DNA from: Luscinia megarhynchos
Lineage: Eukaryota > Chordata > Aves > Passeriformes > Turdidae
Reading direction: 5' to 3'
Assembly: GCA_034336665.1 (NCBI GenBank)
Contig: CM067576.1
Location: 16,675,960 to 16,739,959, forward strand
Length of the DNA stretch: 64,000 nucleotides
Made by a program: the position numbers and the translations under genes. Shown here piece after piece: positions 1 through 12,534 of this stretch. How positions within the stretch are numbered: position 1 is the first letter of the stretch; each line of letters opens with the position of its first letter. Below the pieces are notes generated by a model. The model ran no database searches. It worked only from the letters and a program-made list of their open reading frames with translations, and was not told the DNA's origin.

Positions 1-1722
1 ACCACCCCATCCACAGTGTGACCACCCCCATCACTGGTGTGACCACCCCCATCCACAGTGTGACCACCCCCATCCATGGTGTGACCACCCCATCACTGGT
101 GTGACCACCCCACCCATGGTGTGACCACCCCCATCCACGGTGTGACCACCCCATCCACAGTGTGACCACCCCATCCATGGTGTGACCACCCCATCAGTGC
201 TGTGACCACCCCACCCATGGTGTGACCACCCCATCCACGGTGTGACCACCCCACCCATGGTGTGACCACCCCACCCACGGTGTGACCACCCCATCCACAG
301 TGTGACCACCCCACCCATGGTGTGACCACCCCATCCACGGTGTGACCACCCCATCCACAGTGTGACCACCCCACCCATGGTGTGACCACCCCATCCCACG
401 GTGTGACCACCCCATCCACGGTGTGACCACCCCATCCACAGTGTGACCACCCCCACCCATGGTGTGACCACCCCACCCATGGTGTGACCACCCCATCCAC
501 GGTGTGACCACCCCATCCGCGGTGTGACCACCCCATCATCAGTGGTGTGACCATCCCACCCACGGTGTGACCACCTCATCCCACGGTGTGACCACCCCAT
601 CCATGGTGTGACCACCCCATCCACGGTGTGACCACCTCATCCCACGGTGTGACCACCCCATCCATGGTGTGACCACCCCATCCACGGTGTGACCACCCCC
701 ATCAGTGCTGTGACCACCCCATCCACGGGTGTGACCACCCCATCCACGGTGTGACCACCCCATCCACGGTGTGACCACCCCCATCCACAGTGTGACCACC
801 CCATCCACAGTGTGACCACCCCACCCACGGTGTGACCACCCCACCCACGGTGTGACCACCCCATCCATGGTGTGACCACCCCATCAGTGCTGTGACCACC
901 CCATCCACGGTGTGACCACCCCATCCACGGTGTGACCACCCCATCCACGGTGTGACCACCCCCATCATCCAGTGGTGTGACCATCCCACCCACGGTGTGA
1001 CCACCTCATCCACGGTGTGACCACCCCATCCACAGTGTGTGACCACCCCCATCAGTGCTGTGACCACCCCCATCCACGGTGTGACCACCCCATCCACGGT
1101 GTGACCACCCCATCCACGGTGTGACCACCCCATCCACGGTGTGACCACCCCATCATCAGTGGTGTGACCATCCCACCCACGGTGTGACCACCTCATCCAC
1201 GGTGTGACCACCCCATCCACGGTGTGACCACCTCATCCACGGTGTGACCACCCCATCCATGGTGTGACCACCCCATCCACAGTGTGACCACCCCATCAGG
1301 GGTGTGACCACCCCTTCCATGGTGTGACCACCCCATCAGTGCTGTGACCACCCCACCCATGGTGTGACCACCCCATCCACGGTGTGACCACCCCATCCAT
1401 GGTGTGACCACCCCATCCACGGTGTGATCACCCCACCCACGGTGTGACCACCCCACCCACGGTGTGACCACCCCATCAGGGGTGTGACCACCCCACCCAC
1501 GGTGTGACCACCCCATCCACGGTGTGATCACCCCATCCACGGTGTGATCACCCCACCCACGGTGTGACCACCCCATCACTGATGTGACCACCCCACCCAC
1601 GGTGTGACCACCCCATCACTGGTGTGATCACCCCACCCACGGTGTGACCACCCCAGCAGTGCTGTCACCACCCCATCACTGGTGTGGCCACCCCACCCAC
1701 GGTGTGACCACCCCATCACCAT
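1..1722. repeat. 20-bp minisatellite array (cut by the window edge)
   Basis: About 86 tandem copies of a unit close to GTGTGACCACCCCATCCACG, with common variants CCCACCCATG, CATCAGTGCT and CATCAGGGGT. The array is already running at base 1, so its true left end lies outside the window. It decays after about 1600 and stops near 1722. A variant unit beginning CATCATCAGTGGTG, followed by CCATCCC, recurs near 535, 964 and 1151, which points to block duplication inside the array. All three minus-strand frames stay open because the unit has no stop on that strand and 20 is not a multiple of 3. The resulting periodic peptides are not proteins. Confidence 0.97.
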
Positions 1723-2080
1723 CAGGATCAAGCCATAATTTTGGTGATATTTTATTTGAATTCCCCATTGCTGGAGACCCCCTTGGCTGAGGAGTGGGAA
1801 TGCATCACACAGAGTGGTGGTGCCCAGGGAGACCCATCCCTCGCCCTCCCTGAAACCCAGCTGTGCATCCACGCATATTTAATATGGAAAATGGATGGAT
1901 TTCCCTTCCTGCCTCTGGAATGGGGTGTGCCAGGCTGGGGGTGCGACGGGAGCTGGGGAAGACAATCCACTCCCTCCTGGAATTCAGGAAAATAAATCCC
2001 CATGAATCCCAGCCTCCCTGGCCAGCCTGCAGTGCCTGTGGTTATCCCAGACATCCATCAGGGCCATGAAATTTCTGTCT
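1723..2080. other. unassigned single-copy DNA
   Basis: This links the 20-bp array to the first LTR. I saw no repeat family, splice-flanked open frame or RNA gene in it on either strand. Confidence 0.5.
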
Positions 2081-2085
2081 CTCCC

Positions 2086-2750
2086 TGTCTTGGTTTGAAA
2101 GACAGGTGTCTGCTAAGAAAGGCAGGAGCCTCTCTTGAAATGGACGATGTAAACCCTCTCCTTCCAAATTATTACAATTTTGAAATTAAGGGACTCTCAG
2201 GCAAAGATATGGGAATAGGAATAACAGTTCTATACTAGGAAAATTAGAATAGAAATGCAGCATTACACAGAACAATCCCAAACCCTGCCAGAGTCAGAAT
2301 CCAAGCTGACACCCGTCAGTCAGGCAGGGTGCTGGCAGCAGTCCCATTCCATGGTGGCTGCATCCTCCTGCAGGGGCAGATGTGGTTCAGCTGCAGCAGT
2401 GCTCCTGGAGAAGGTGCAGTTTCCTCTGAAGCTCCAGGGATGATGTGCAAAGGTCTGGCTTTCCTCTGGAATCCAGTGCAAAGAAGGTTCCTTGGTGTCC
2501 AAAATCTCAGTTTTTATCTGGGCAGGAAAGGCTTGGCTCCTGCCCTGGCTGGAGCATCTCCCAGTGGGATGATGGAATTTTATCAGCCATGCCCTGGGAC
2601 TCAGTGGCCATGAACAGGAGATATCTCCTGGAGGGAGGATGGGCTGTGGGAAGATAAAGATGATTGCCCAGCTGGTTTTTAACACATGGTGATAGAATTC
2701 ATGCTTTTGGTTACATCCTGCTTTGCAAACCCAAATCAGACACTCAGACA
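2086..2750 (-). mobile_element. solo LTR, family A, copy 1
   Basis: Starts TGTCTTGG and ends CAGACA, flanked by a perfect 5-bp target-site duplication, CTCCC (2081-2085 and 2751-2755). The same element recurs near 34.9, 41.5 and 54.5 kb. The sense strand is minus: read that way there is a TATA-like GATAAAAACTGAG followed by an AGTAAAGAACTG poly(A)-signal-like segment in the other copies, mutated in this one. No gag, pol or env sequence adjoins it, so it is a solo LTR left by recombination. A 5-bp duplication suits ERVL or gammaretrovirus-like elements. This is inferred, since no library search was possible. Confidence 0.9.
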
Positions 2751-4009
2751 CTCCCAATCAATGAAGCCCCACTGAAAGGCTCCTTACTGGAGCTCCAGCT
2801 TGGCCTCGGTGACACCACAAAACCAGTGACAATGCCACGCCAGGGACACAGAATTGGGGTGGGGGACATCAGCAGCTCCATCCCAACCTGGGGACAGCAT
2901 TTCCCACCCAGCATTTCCTGCTGCTTTTCCTTCAGTGCTTCCCTAAATTCGGACGCGTTGTGGTTTTCTTTCAGCACAAGGTATTGTAAGACTGGATCCA
3001 ACAAAAAAGCAGCAGCTGCCTTTCCCTGCTTGCTGCTTCTGTGGGAGTGGAGCAGCCAACACCATTCCTAGCACCTTTCAAATTCCTAAAAAATAGGGTT
3101 TTAGTTCTGCAGAGTTAGTACAGGCTCACAGTTACAGATTTCCTGCGGGTGGATTCACCTCTATCCTTTCTCCAGGCAAAACTCTTGTCTGGATTGTGAT
3201 GGAACAACACCTGTGTCAGCTCCCATGAATTCCTGGGGAGGTATTTGCTGCTCTTCCTCCAATCCTGCATCCTGGTGAAAAAAGCAGATGAGGGGGAAAT
3301 CTCATATTGATTTGTTTTTAATTTATAATTCCATTATTGTCTGTCACAGCTGCAGAGAAAAATTGGGAGTGCAGCCAGGACATCCTGACAATCCTTGATT
3401 TGGAATCTTCTGCCTCAGCTTCTCCGAGGGCAGGAATCCAAGTGGCAGTGTCAGCTGTGCAGGGCATTTCCTGGGGCAGGCAGGGAAGAAACTGGATTTG
3501 CTGGGCCCTGGTGGGGAACATCTCCATGGCAATGTGGTTTTATTGGAATCTGCAGCACCCCTGGAGTCCTGTCCCTCTGTGCAGCAGCAATGTCCCATCC
3601 TGTCACTGTCCATCCCCTGCCCTCAGCTCCCGCTGCTCTGCAGGCCCAAAAATCCCCAAAACCAAACCCAAATCCTTATCAGCTTCCCAAATTATTTCCA
3701 ACCATCCCCACCCCACACGCCTGGGACACTGAGGATGCAGAAGATGCATTCACTGAGCATCACTGAGGGTCTCCCTGCTGCATCCAGGTGATTCCATGGG
3801 CACAGGGGAGGTGCTGTCCCCTCCCCAGGTGCCCCCCAGGTGCCCACGGAGCTGCTCAGCCCCCACGGGGAGCAGTGTCCTGTTTTTGTGGCTTCCTGGG
3901 AAGTCAGATATTTTTGTGTTGGAAACAGAGCCCTGTAAAGTCATTTAGACAATAAAGGAGTGACAGGATTTCCACAGGAGAAGAGATTAAGCAAAGTGGG
4001 ATTATTTTG
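2751..4009. other. unassigned single-copy DNA
   Basis: Moderately GC-rich with short open frames on both strands but no recognisable protein, repeat family or RNA gene. An AT-richer patch lies at about 3280-3330. Confidence 0.45.
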
Positions 4010-4085
4010 TTCGGCAAGGAGATGATTAAGAGGTGCCATGATTGAAGTGTTTAAAGTGGCTCAGGGTTCTTATCAAATTAAGCTG
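4010..4085 (+). mobile_element. possible ancient CR1/L3-like LINE fragment
   Basis: The stretch reading GATTAAGAGGTGCCATGATTG and continuing through GAAGTGTTTAAAGT resembles the 3' portion of old vertebrate CR1/L3 LINEs, where a GATTAAGAGGGGACATGAT-type motif is typical. The match is short and judged by eye, so it may be chance. Confidence 0.35.
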
Positions 4086-5014
4086 TGCTGGAGATGGCTG
4101 GGCAGCAGTCACTCACGGGCACAGAACCTTGCTGCAGCCTCCCCCACCGTGCAGGGGATGGTTTGGGATCCAGAAACAATCCTGGATGGAGGCAGGTTTG
4201 GGTGGGCTGGAGAGCTCCTGTTGGTGACTTTAACCTCGGCACCATTTTAAACATCACATTGATTCCCCTCCATGCTTTCACCTGGATGTTCTCCTCCTTC
4301 TCAGCAGCCCTGTCCTTTCCTTCTCTCCTGAAAATTCCTGACAATTCCTCTCCAGGAGGCACGAGCACAGGGGATGTGCTGAGGGTTTGTCCCTTCTCCA
4401 CATTCCTGCCCTGTCCATCACTGCCTGGGTTTTTTCCTGTGTCCCCACCTCTGTTGTGCCACCTGGAATTCTCTGCCGTGCCCACCATGGCCAAGCCATG
4501 CCAGCCCTCTCTGACCTTCAGCCGGGGTGGTTTCCTTGGATCAGCACGGGATAATTGCAGTGGAGAGGGCTCACCAAGGGCTCGGTGAAATCCCAATTTC
4601 TGTTCCGGATCACAATCAGATTCGCAGCTCTCACCCCTAATTACCAAATTGCCTCTTCAGCCCTTGATGAGCTGCAAATCCCTTGATGGATTCACCTTGC
4701 TCCATGTGCTCCCGTTCCCGGCCCCTCTCACCAGCAGCATTTGGATGTCGAGTGGAGCACTCCTCGCTTTCTTCAATGGAATTTCAAAATCAGTCCCCTC
4801 TTCCCGAGGAGTGCTCAACCCTCAAGTGCTTCCAGCCCCGCTATTGTCAGTGCAGAAGCTGCTTCTGAGCTGCTTTTGGTCCCTGTTTTCCACCTTCTCC
4901 AGCTGTTTCTCCCAATTCCAGGGGATTTCAGCCCTGCCTGCTGACACGGTTCCTTCTTTTCATCTCCCAAGTTCCTCCTGGACCCGTTTGGTGCCCGTGC
5001 CCTGTGCTGGCTCT
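4086..5014. other. unassigned single-copy DNA
   Basis: Open frames here have no recognisable domains. No tandem structure was seen. It ends where a CR1 3' fragment begins. Confidence 0.45.
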
Positions 5015-5463
5015 GCTGGGGACCTCCAGGGCTGTGTCCAGTTTTGGGCACCTCAGGAAAGACCTGGAGGGGCTGGAGTGTGTCCAGAGAGGGGAACAGG
5101 GTTTGGGAAGGGGCTGGAGCCCCAGGAGAGGTGAGGGAGCTGGGAAGGGCTCAGCCTGGAGAAAAGGAGGCTCAGGGGCCCTTGTGGCTCTGCACAGCTC
5201 CTGCCAGGAGGGGACAGCCGGGGGGGCTCTGGGAACAGGAACAGGGACAGGAGCAGAGGGAACGGCCTCAGGCTGGGCCAGGGGAGCTCAGGGGACAGCA
5301 GCAGGAATTTCCCCATGGAAAGGGAGCTCAGGGATGGGAACTGCCCAGGGAGGGTTGCAGTGCCCATCCTGGAGGTGCCCAAGGAATTCCTGGAGCTGGC
5401 ACTGAGAGCTCTGGGCTGGGGCACAGCTGGGACTGGATGATCTTGGAGTTCTGGGATTCCTTA
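5015..5463 (+). mobile_element. CR1 LINE 3' fragment
   Basis: Carries CR1 3' landmarks in sense order: 'CCAGTTTTGGGCACCTCAGG', a GGCCTCAGGCTGGGCCAGG segment, 'GGAATTTCCCCATGG', 'GGAACTGCCCAGGGAGGG', and a terminal 'GACTGGATGATCTTGGAG'. CR1 copies are usually 5'-truncated, as here, and the remaining part covers only the 3' end and untranslated region. It has no coding capacity. Confidence 0.85.
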
Positions 5464-6880
5464 GGCCTGAGCCACAAGCTGGGCACAGCTGAGCATCCAC
5501 ACGGACCAGAACATCTCTGCTCTTGCTGTGGCAGTGCTCAGGGTCAGAGGTGGCTCTGTCTGTGCAGTGACAGCCCCACTGCCACCAGCAGTGCCACTCC
5601 AGCTCCATCCCTGCACAGCAGGTCTGTCCCATCTTTCCCCCACCCCCACCCCTTCCCGAGATCACACATCCCTAAATTTGTCTGAGGATGGGAACAGCTG
5701 GGAAAAAGCTTCCCTTTGACTGGCAGCAAAGTTTGTGTTCCTGAGAGCAGAGGCTGCCTGGCTGCCGTGCACCGGGATGTGCTCCAAGCTTCTCCTGCAG
5801 GGCCACCCCAGCTGGTTTGGGAAGGATGGATAAACCCCCCAGCCAAGCTCATCCACATCTGCACAGCCTGGCTGCAAAATCAGGCTGAATCCTTAAAAAG
5901 GGCAGCGGAGCACCAAGCCTGGCTCTGCCCTGGTGGGCTGGGAACAAAAGCAATTACGAGGCGAGGTGGGAGCAGGGCTTTGGGCTGGGCTGATCCCGCT
6001 GATTATGGGATCATCTGCCAGGCCTGGCCTCTTTGCCAAGCAATCCCCGGGCCAGAGCCACGAGCCAGAGAGGAGAAAGCTCGGCAAGGCCAAGCCTTGG
6101 CAGCCCCTGCAGGACTGGAGTCCATCCTGGCTCTGGCTGGAGCCTTTCCATGCCTGGAACTGCTGGGAAGGAGCTGCCAGGGGTGGTGATTCTCCCCACA
6201 GAATTGTGGTGGTTTTGCCTAGGGTGCTCATTTTGGCTCTCTCCAATCTCCCTTTTATCCTGACAGAGCTCCACCTCCCTGTGGACAGCACCTCCAGCAT
6301 CCTTTCCTTGCCCTGAAGCCATTCTTGGTGCATGCAGGGCCTGCCACACCACGCACTTCCATTTTCTCCCTGCTCCTTGCCCAGGTTTTTCCTCGACTCT
6401 CCCCACTGGGATTCCAGCAGGAGGAAGGGAAGGGGGTCCCTCAAACCCTCCTGGAGGATGAGGAGAAGCAGGAGGAAGGGCAGCCCTTGGGGACAGGCCC
6501 TTCCATGCCCCTGGTGACATTTGGAGTGTGGATGTCCCCGTGTTGGGAGCTGGTTTCTCCTGAGGGGAAGGAGGTGCCGCCAGCAGCAGCCACGGGGACG
6601 CAGCTTTCCTCTAATGAACTAGAAAATAGTTTCCCTTTAATACTGATTATCCTGGAAGGCAGCTGAAGGGAATGTGATTTCCATAGCGATGAACCCCGGG
6701 CTCAGCAGCAGCACGGGCTGGGCTCAGCTGGGATGTTCTGGAGCATCCTGGCCTTGGCAGCACGGGGTACCAACATCTGTGCCCCCATCCTGCAGCTCTG
6801 CCTACCTCTGGGAGGGCTTGGAGCTGGCTAGGAGGGGTTGTTGTACCCCTGAGAGCATCCTGTCTGTCCTGCCTCTTCTA
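5464..6880. other. unassigned single-copy DNA
   Basis: No repeat family, gene or RNA recognised. The stretch is GC-rich, and the open frames on both strands overlap without domain signatures. Confidence 0.45.
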
Positions 6881-7362
6881 GCCTGGCTCTTCATCCCTCC
6901 TCAGCCTGGCTCTTCATCCCTCCTCAGCCTGGTTCTTCATCCCACCTGAGCCTGGCTCTTCATCCCACCTGAGCCTGGCTCTTCATCCCTCCTCAGCCTG
7001 GCTCTTCATCCCTCCTCAGCCTGGTTCCCCATCCCTCCTCAGCCTGGTTCCCCATCCCTCCTCAGCCTGGCTCTTCATCCCTCCTCAGCCTGGTTCCCCA
7101 TCCCACCTCAGCCTGGTTCCCCATCCCTCCTCAGCCTGGCTCTTCATCCCACCTCAGCCTGGCTCTTCATCCCTCCTCAGCCTGGCTCTTCATCCCTCCT
7201 CAGCCTGGCTCTTCATCCCTCCTCAGCCTGGCTCTTCATCCCTCCTCAGCCTGGTTCCCCATCCCTCCTCAGCCTGGTTCCCCATCCCTCCTCAGCCTGG
7301 TTCCCCATCCCACCTCAGCCTGGTTCTTCATCCCTCCTCAGCCTGGTTCCCCATCCCTCCTC
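6881..7362. repeat. 23-bp minisatellite array
   Basis: About 21 head-to-tail copies of a 23-bp unit whose core is CAGCCTGGCTCTTCATCCCT followed by CCT. Two unit types alternate irregularly: GGCTCTTCATCC and GGTTCCCCATCC. Runs of one type suggest local block copying. The array stays in phase throughout. Confidence 0.95.
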
Positions 7363-7549
7363 TCCCAGCTCAGCCCAGCTCCAGCTGTGATGAGCTGGAT
7401 GCTGCTGTCACTTCTCTGCCATCCCCGTCTGGGGGAATTCTGAAATTCTGACTGCAGCAGGCAAATCTGTGGCCAGGGAAGAAACCAAGGTGGGAAAATC
7501 CAGCTGGGAATAAAAATGAGAAACCCCCCAAAGCCTCAGCTGATTCTGT

Positions 7550-7850
7550 TGCTGCGCCCCTGTGCTCAGGTGAGACCCCACCTGCAGAGCTGCCCCAGGA
7601 TGGGCAGAGGATGGAGCAGCTCTGCTGGGAGAGCTGGGATTGTTCACCTGGGCAGGAGCAGCTTTGGGGTGACCCCAGGGTGGCCTTGAAGGAGCTGCAG
7701 GAAACATGGAGATGATTTACAGGGGATGGAGGGACAGAGCACAGGGAATGGCAGGGTTGGGTGGGATTTTGGGCAGGAATTGTTCCTTGGCAGGGTGGAC
7801 AGGGCTGGCACAGGGTGGCTGTTCCATCCCTGGAAATCTCCAGGGGATTG
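7550..7850 (+). mobile_element. CR1 LINE 3' fragment, decaying at its 3' end
   Basis: Matches the fragment at 23.6-24.1 kb over the blocks 'GGTGAGACCCCACCTGCAG', 'GGATTGTTCACCTGGGCAG' and 'GGTGGCCTTGAAGGAGCTGC'. From about 7790 the sequence departs from that copy, so the 3' end is either a different subfamily or badly worn. Confidence 0.75.
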
Positions 7851-9514
7851 TATTTTACACCCTGGAAAAAGCCTGCCAGGATCCTCCACCATGGGAGTGT
7901 TTGCTCCCAGCCAGGGTGCAGAAGGCTCCACTCCCCCAGAATTTGGCCAGGAGAGGTTTGGGTGGAGGATCTGGGATGGCTCCTGCACGTTCCCTCTGGA
8001 GTCTGTCCCCACAGCAGGTTGGTGGCACTCAGGCTGCTGCTGCTGGCCCTGCCATGCTCAGAGCAGATGTCCCTGCTCCAGCACACACGGACACACCATG
8101 CCTGGCCATATGGGACAAATTATGGGATGTACACATGAGCAAAACAGGGAAGCTGGGAGTGCAGAACGTGCCAGGGGAAGCCACAATCCCCCAGCACTGG
8201 GAGCAGCGAGGTTGGGAATCAGCATTCCCTGCCTGGGTCAGCACTCCTGCCTCCCTCAGATGGACGATGCTGTGGGCTAATAACCAAATCAAATATTCAG
8301 GAGCTGCTGCTCTGCCAGAGGCACTGCAGAGATGGATGATGGAAACCTGGAAGCTCTGTCTGCACCTGGAGCTTGCAGGGCTGGAATGGGCAAATGTGGC
8401 TGGGCTCAGCTGTGGGGAAGCCCAGAGGATTTGGGAAAGGGGATTTGTTCTCCCAGTCCTCCAAGGGGAGGAATTTCGTGCCTTATCCCACTGGAGAGAG
8501 GGAAAACAGGCAGGAACCTGGTGTGGGAGGAATAATTTGGGAATGCAGCTGCTCACAGCTCCATTCCTGCTCCCTGGCTCCTTGTCCAGGTAAAATGAAC
8601 ACATGGTGCAGGAACAGGGAATTTAGGAAGACCCTGACCACAGCAGGAAACTCCCTGGGAAGGGATGCCTGGTTTCCAAAATGGAAATCAGGACTGGAGC
8701 CTCTCATTCCTGGGGAGTCACAGGGACCAACAGCACCTGGTGACTTGTGTCTGTGCCAGGCCCCAGGTGTCCTGAGGGGACAGGGAGCTACAGGGACAGA
8801 AGGGAGGCACTGGAGCTGTGTGCTGGCAACCAGTGGCCAGCCAGGCAGCAGGAGAGGCCCGGGGGGTGCCAGGGCTGGGCTGATTCCTGATCCCCTCAGA
8901 GCTGCATCACCTCTGGCAGCGCCACACACTCCTGTCACTGTCCTGGGCACAGCAGGACAGTGGCCTGTGGTGGCCCTGGCACGGCCACCAGTGCCTGGGG
9001 GTGGCTGGTGAGGCAGGGCAGGGGCCAGCGTGGTGCCTGTGGGGGCTGGTGCCCTCAGCAGATGCTGTTGGATGTTTTTGGAGCAGAATCCTGGATCTGA
9101 GCAGCCCGAGGGTGACCAGAGGGGACAAAGCAAGGGAGGGAGCAGCTGCTGCACATCAGAGGTGGGACACAGGGAAAGGAGGGGGCAGAAATCTGGTGTT
9201 TTCTGCCTCTCTCCTGAAATGAAGAGTGACAGGGACAATTTTTCCCAGGAGGATGAGGTTTGGGGCAGATCTTTGCTCTTTCCTTGCTCCTAGCAGGAAA
9301 AACACAACAGCTGGAGAGTTTTCCCATCACAAAAATCTTCAGGGGTGCCCAGGGCACAGGAACTCCTCGGGATGTTCCCGTGGCACTCCCAGCCCCATGC
9401 CCAGGGGCTCTGCCAGGCCCCAGCTGGGTGTTCAGCCACAGCTCCTGTCCAGCCCCAGGAGCCCAGAGGGAATCTCTGGGGCACCAGCTACTGGGAGGCT
9501 GAGCCATGAAGGGA
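7851..9514. other. unassigned single-copy DNA
   Basis: Long overlapping open frames, for example 7706-8593 plus and 8483-9238 minus, have no domain, conserved motif or splice context that I recognise. No tandem repeat is present. Confidence 0.45.
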
Positions 9515-9877
9515 TGGGTTGTTTGGAAATCCCACGGCTGGTTTATTGATGCACAGCTCTGGAAACAAGTCCAGGGACAAGAATAGGGATGGGCTGAGGG
9601 TACAGGATTATATATGGGGCAAAAGGGGGAGGTTTGGGGGTTAGGGTCCAATGGGGACAGGGCAAGGAGGGATTAGGGAGAGGGAAAGCCAGTGGGGAGT
9701 GACAAGGTGGGGCAATGTGACAGAACAAAAGCAACAGAGCTCCAGGGAGGGGAGAACATTCCAGGGATGTGCATAAATGGGAGATGGGGGCTGGGCAGGG
9801 CCAATGGGACATCGAGACTGGGAGGGAATTAACATGTGGGCATGAAGGTTTGTGGGAAACACGCTTTTCTCTCCACA
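9515..9877 (-). mobile_element. probable solo LTR, family F
   Basis: Read on the minus strand, this has the layout of a retroviral LTR. It opens TGTGGAGAGAAAAGC, passes a pyrimidine-rich stretch, has a TATA box CCATATATAATCC (plus-strand 9604-9620), and then an AATAAA signal in ATCAATAAACC (plus-strand 9539-9550). I could not find a matching target-site duplication, so both ends are approximate, and related sequence may extend to about 9967. No internal retroviral genes adjoin it. Confidence 0.6.
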
Positions 9878-10189
9878 ACCTTATGAACCTCTGCAAGCTC
9901 GAGGGATGGCTTTAGTCAGTGATGCTTGGTTTTCACACAGAACAGGCAAGGGATATTTTTCTCCACACCTGGGTATCTTTTGCCTGGTCTCAGTTCTGAG
10001 GAACTGAAGCAAATTCCACCAACAGCCTCTTCCTGGTCATTTTCTCTCCCATGCCCAGCCCTTCCCTGGTGATGGGTCACCTGCAGAGCCCTTCCACCAT
10101 CCTCCCCTGCCCCTGGGAGTCTCCATGTGGCTCCAGGCTGCCCTTTGCCATGGTCAGTCCCTGGGCATGGAGCATCCCTGGAACTCCCC

Positions 10190-10745
10190 TGTGGGGGCTG
10201 TTGTTGGACGGTCGCAGGACAGACTCAGGAGCTTCATATGTTCTGTTCTTCAGGTCAGTATTTTATTATAGGGCGTGGGTGTAAGAGAGAGCTTAGAGAG
10301 AGAGGTTGGAGACCCGAGGTAATAGAAAGCAAGAGGGCAGGAGAGCAAGAGAGAGGAGAGACAAGAAGTGAGCGATTTTCCATCCACAATCCAATAAGTA
10401 TTTTTCCATGATGAATATTCCAATTTCCAATAACCAATCTAATACCATATACTAATTTCCTAATATTTGCATGCAACCTATAGGAATCACTAAATTCCCA
10501 TGTTTTATGGCTTTCTTATCTGTAACCCTTATCTTCAGACCTTTCCTGCCAGGCTTGGGACAGGATATCTGTTGGTTCTTTGGTATTTGTGGCATTTGGT
10601 GTCACCTTAACAAAGGAAGAGGCCTCAAACCTTCACATAACTATCTTCAGTGTCTATGTCAAACAATGCCAACATCTCTATTTCATCTGTTGTTCCAGAA
10701 CTCCTTGCTAGGCACTCACAAGATTTTGATATTACCTCCCCAACA
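10190..10745 (-). mobile_element. solo LTR, family E, with 6-bp target-site duplication
   Basis: On the minus strand the element runs from TGTTGGGGAGG to CAGCCCCCACA. It is bounded by a perfect 6-bp direct repeat, CTCCCC (10184-10189 and 10746-10751). The poly(A) signal AATAAA lies at plus-strand 10262-10267, inside CCTATAATAAAATACTG and downstream of a pyrimidine-rich segment. A 6-bp duplication is typical of ERVK-like (class II) integration. There is no internal region, so it is a solo LTR. Confidence 0.85.
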
Positions 10746-10751
10746 CTCCCC

Positions 10752-12534
10752 AGTATTCCAGCAGCAAGGAATCAGCCAGAATTCCAGGAGAGACCCCAGA
10801 TTGCAGGGCTGCAGCTCCCGTTGGGTTCTGGGCACGCACAGCCAGCTCTCCGCTGGGACTGGGGCACTGGGACTGCTCCAACACATCCCTCACCGCAGCT
10901 CCGCAGGGGGATTGGGTTTGGGAAAGGATTTATTCACACAGCCACGGCAGCAGGAAAGCAATCCTCGTCCTGGGGGCCCTGCAACGTGTGGATAAAGCAA
11001 ATTAGAGCCAGGTCTGCGTGTGGAGGTTACAAACAAACACAGCCCGGGTGAGGAGTGGGGAGGGAGAGGAGTCAGAGGCAGAGAGAAAAAGGCAGAGGAA
11101 GAGGGAGGGGAGAGCCCTTTCATAATTCATCATTCCTGAAATAAAAATAAGGTTGGAATCATGTTTTGGGTAGAAGGGAGAGAGCGTAGGAAGTGTGTAC
11201 TTGCCAATCTGCCAAAAAAAAGTTGCTTTTTATTTTCTTAAGAAGGCAATTATGTATTTTTGTCAGCCACTTCTTACTTTGAAGCAGCTGAACCTGCTTT
11301 GCTCAAACTTTCCCAAACAATTTGCCCTCAGGCTGCTGCCAGAGCTGCAACATTTACACCCCGAAGATGAAAGGGGGGAGTGCCACGGCTGTGGCTCCGT
11401 GTGTGCAGAGCAGAGGCACCTGCAGAGTGCTCCTGTCTGCCTTCCCAGCCCTTCTGCACAGAGCCAGGAGTTTGGGAGCCTCCCTGTGCCTTGGCTCAGC
11501 TCGGGAGCTCCTCACAGAGATGCAAAATGTGACTCCACAGCGGTGCCTGGTGCTTCTGGAAGCTCCCAGGTTTTGGGATAAGGAGATGGAGACAGAGCCC
11601 AGATGGATTCGGGTCCTCAGCACACCCTGGGCAGGGAAGGAGTTTGGCTTTCTCAAGGTCCAACACTGATTTCATCACTTCTGCAGTGAAATTCCATCCT
11701 CAGTTTAGTGCTTGCTCACCCTAAATCCCTGCTCCTCTCCTGGGCTCTCCTTGGGAGTCTCTGCAGCACTGGGATTTGGGATTGGTGCCATGGGGTTGAA
11801 CTGGCTGTACCTGGCAGAGTGGGCAAAGTTGGGCTCCTGTGCCCCCAGCTCTGCTGTGCCACTGTCCCTCAGTCCTGCTTGAGATGTCTCCTGTCTCCAT
11901 TGTGAGGGACAGTGGCATTTGGGGCCGCAGGTTCCTGGGTTTTCAGGGCCCTGGGTCACCTCCAGCAGAAAATAAAATGGTTTTCTTGGTGAGGTTAATT
12001 CTAACCTTGAGCTGCAGGGCCTTGGGGCTCTCCCATTGCAGCAGCCAATGTGAGGAAGAAAAGTCTGAGCACAAGAGGGAAGGGATCCTGCTGGCCCCAC
12101 AGGATTTAGCAGCATCCCAAGGCCCCCCAGCTCCAGATGAGGCAGCATTCCTGCCCCTCTGGAATACCCAGTGCTGCCCATAACTTGCAAATAGCAGGGA
12201 TTTATTCCTTGGAAAAGCAGGCAGTGCCTGTGGCTGGGACAGGATTGAGCGCCCAGCTCTGCAAACACAGCAGGAATGTTGATATTCATGATACTGCTGA
12301 TATTCCTGTCCAGGAGCAGCAGCTGGGCACCGAGGTCACCTGATAGTGGCATCAGGAGCAGCTGGTGAGGAAGATGCATGGCTGGAGCCCCGAGGGCTGG
12401 CAGGGGTGACCTGGCTGTCCCCAGCCCATGGTGATAACGGGATCTCCCTCCCCCTGATCCCACTCTGCCCTGGCCTGCCTGGGATGGGAAATCTGGCACA
12501 TCTGGCTGGGCTGGTGTGCAGAGAGTCCCTGAGT
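10752..12534. other. unassigned DNA
   Basis: Contains an AT-richer patch at 11120-11300 and GC-rich flanks. The 343-codon open frame on the minus strand (11705-12736) runs partly through antisense CR1 sequence and is not a gene. No RNA gene was seen. Confidence 0.45.

Noticed and set aside
31..1872. Long minus-strand open frames with Trp/Gly/His/Val/Thr periodic peptides
   Set aside because: They are the 20-bp satellite read in three frames, with identical peptide cycles in each.
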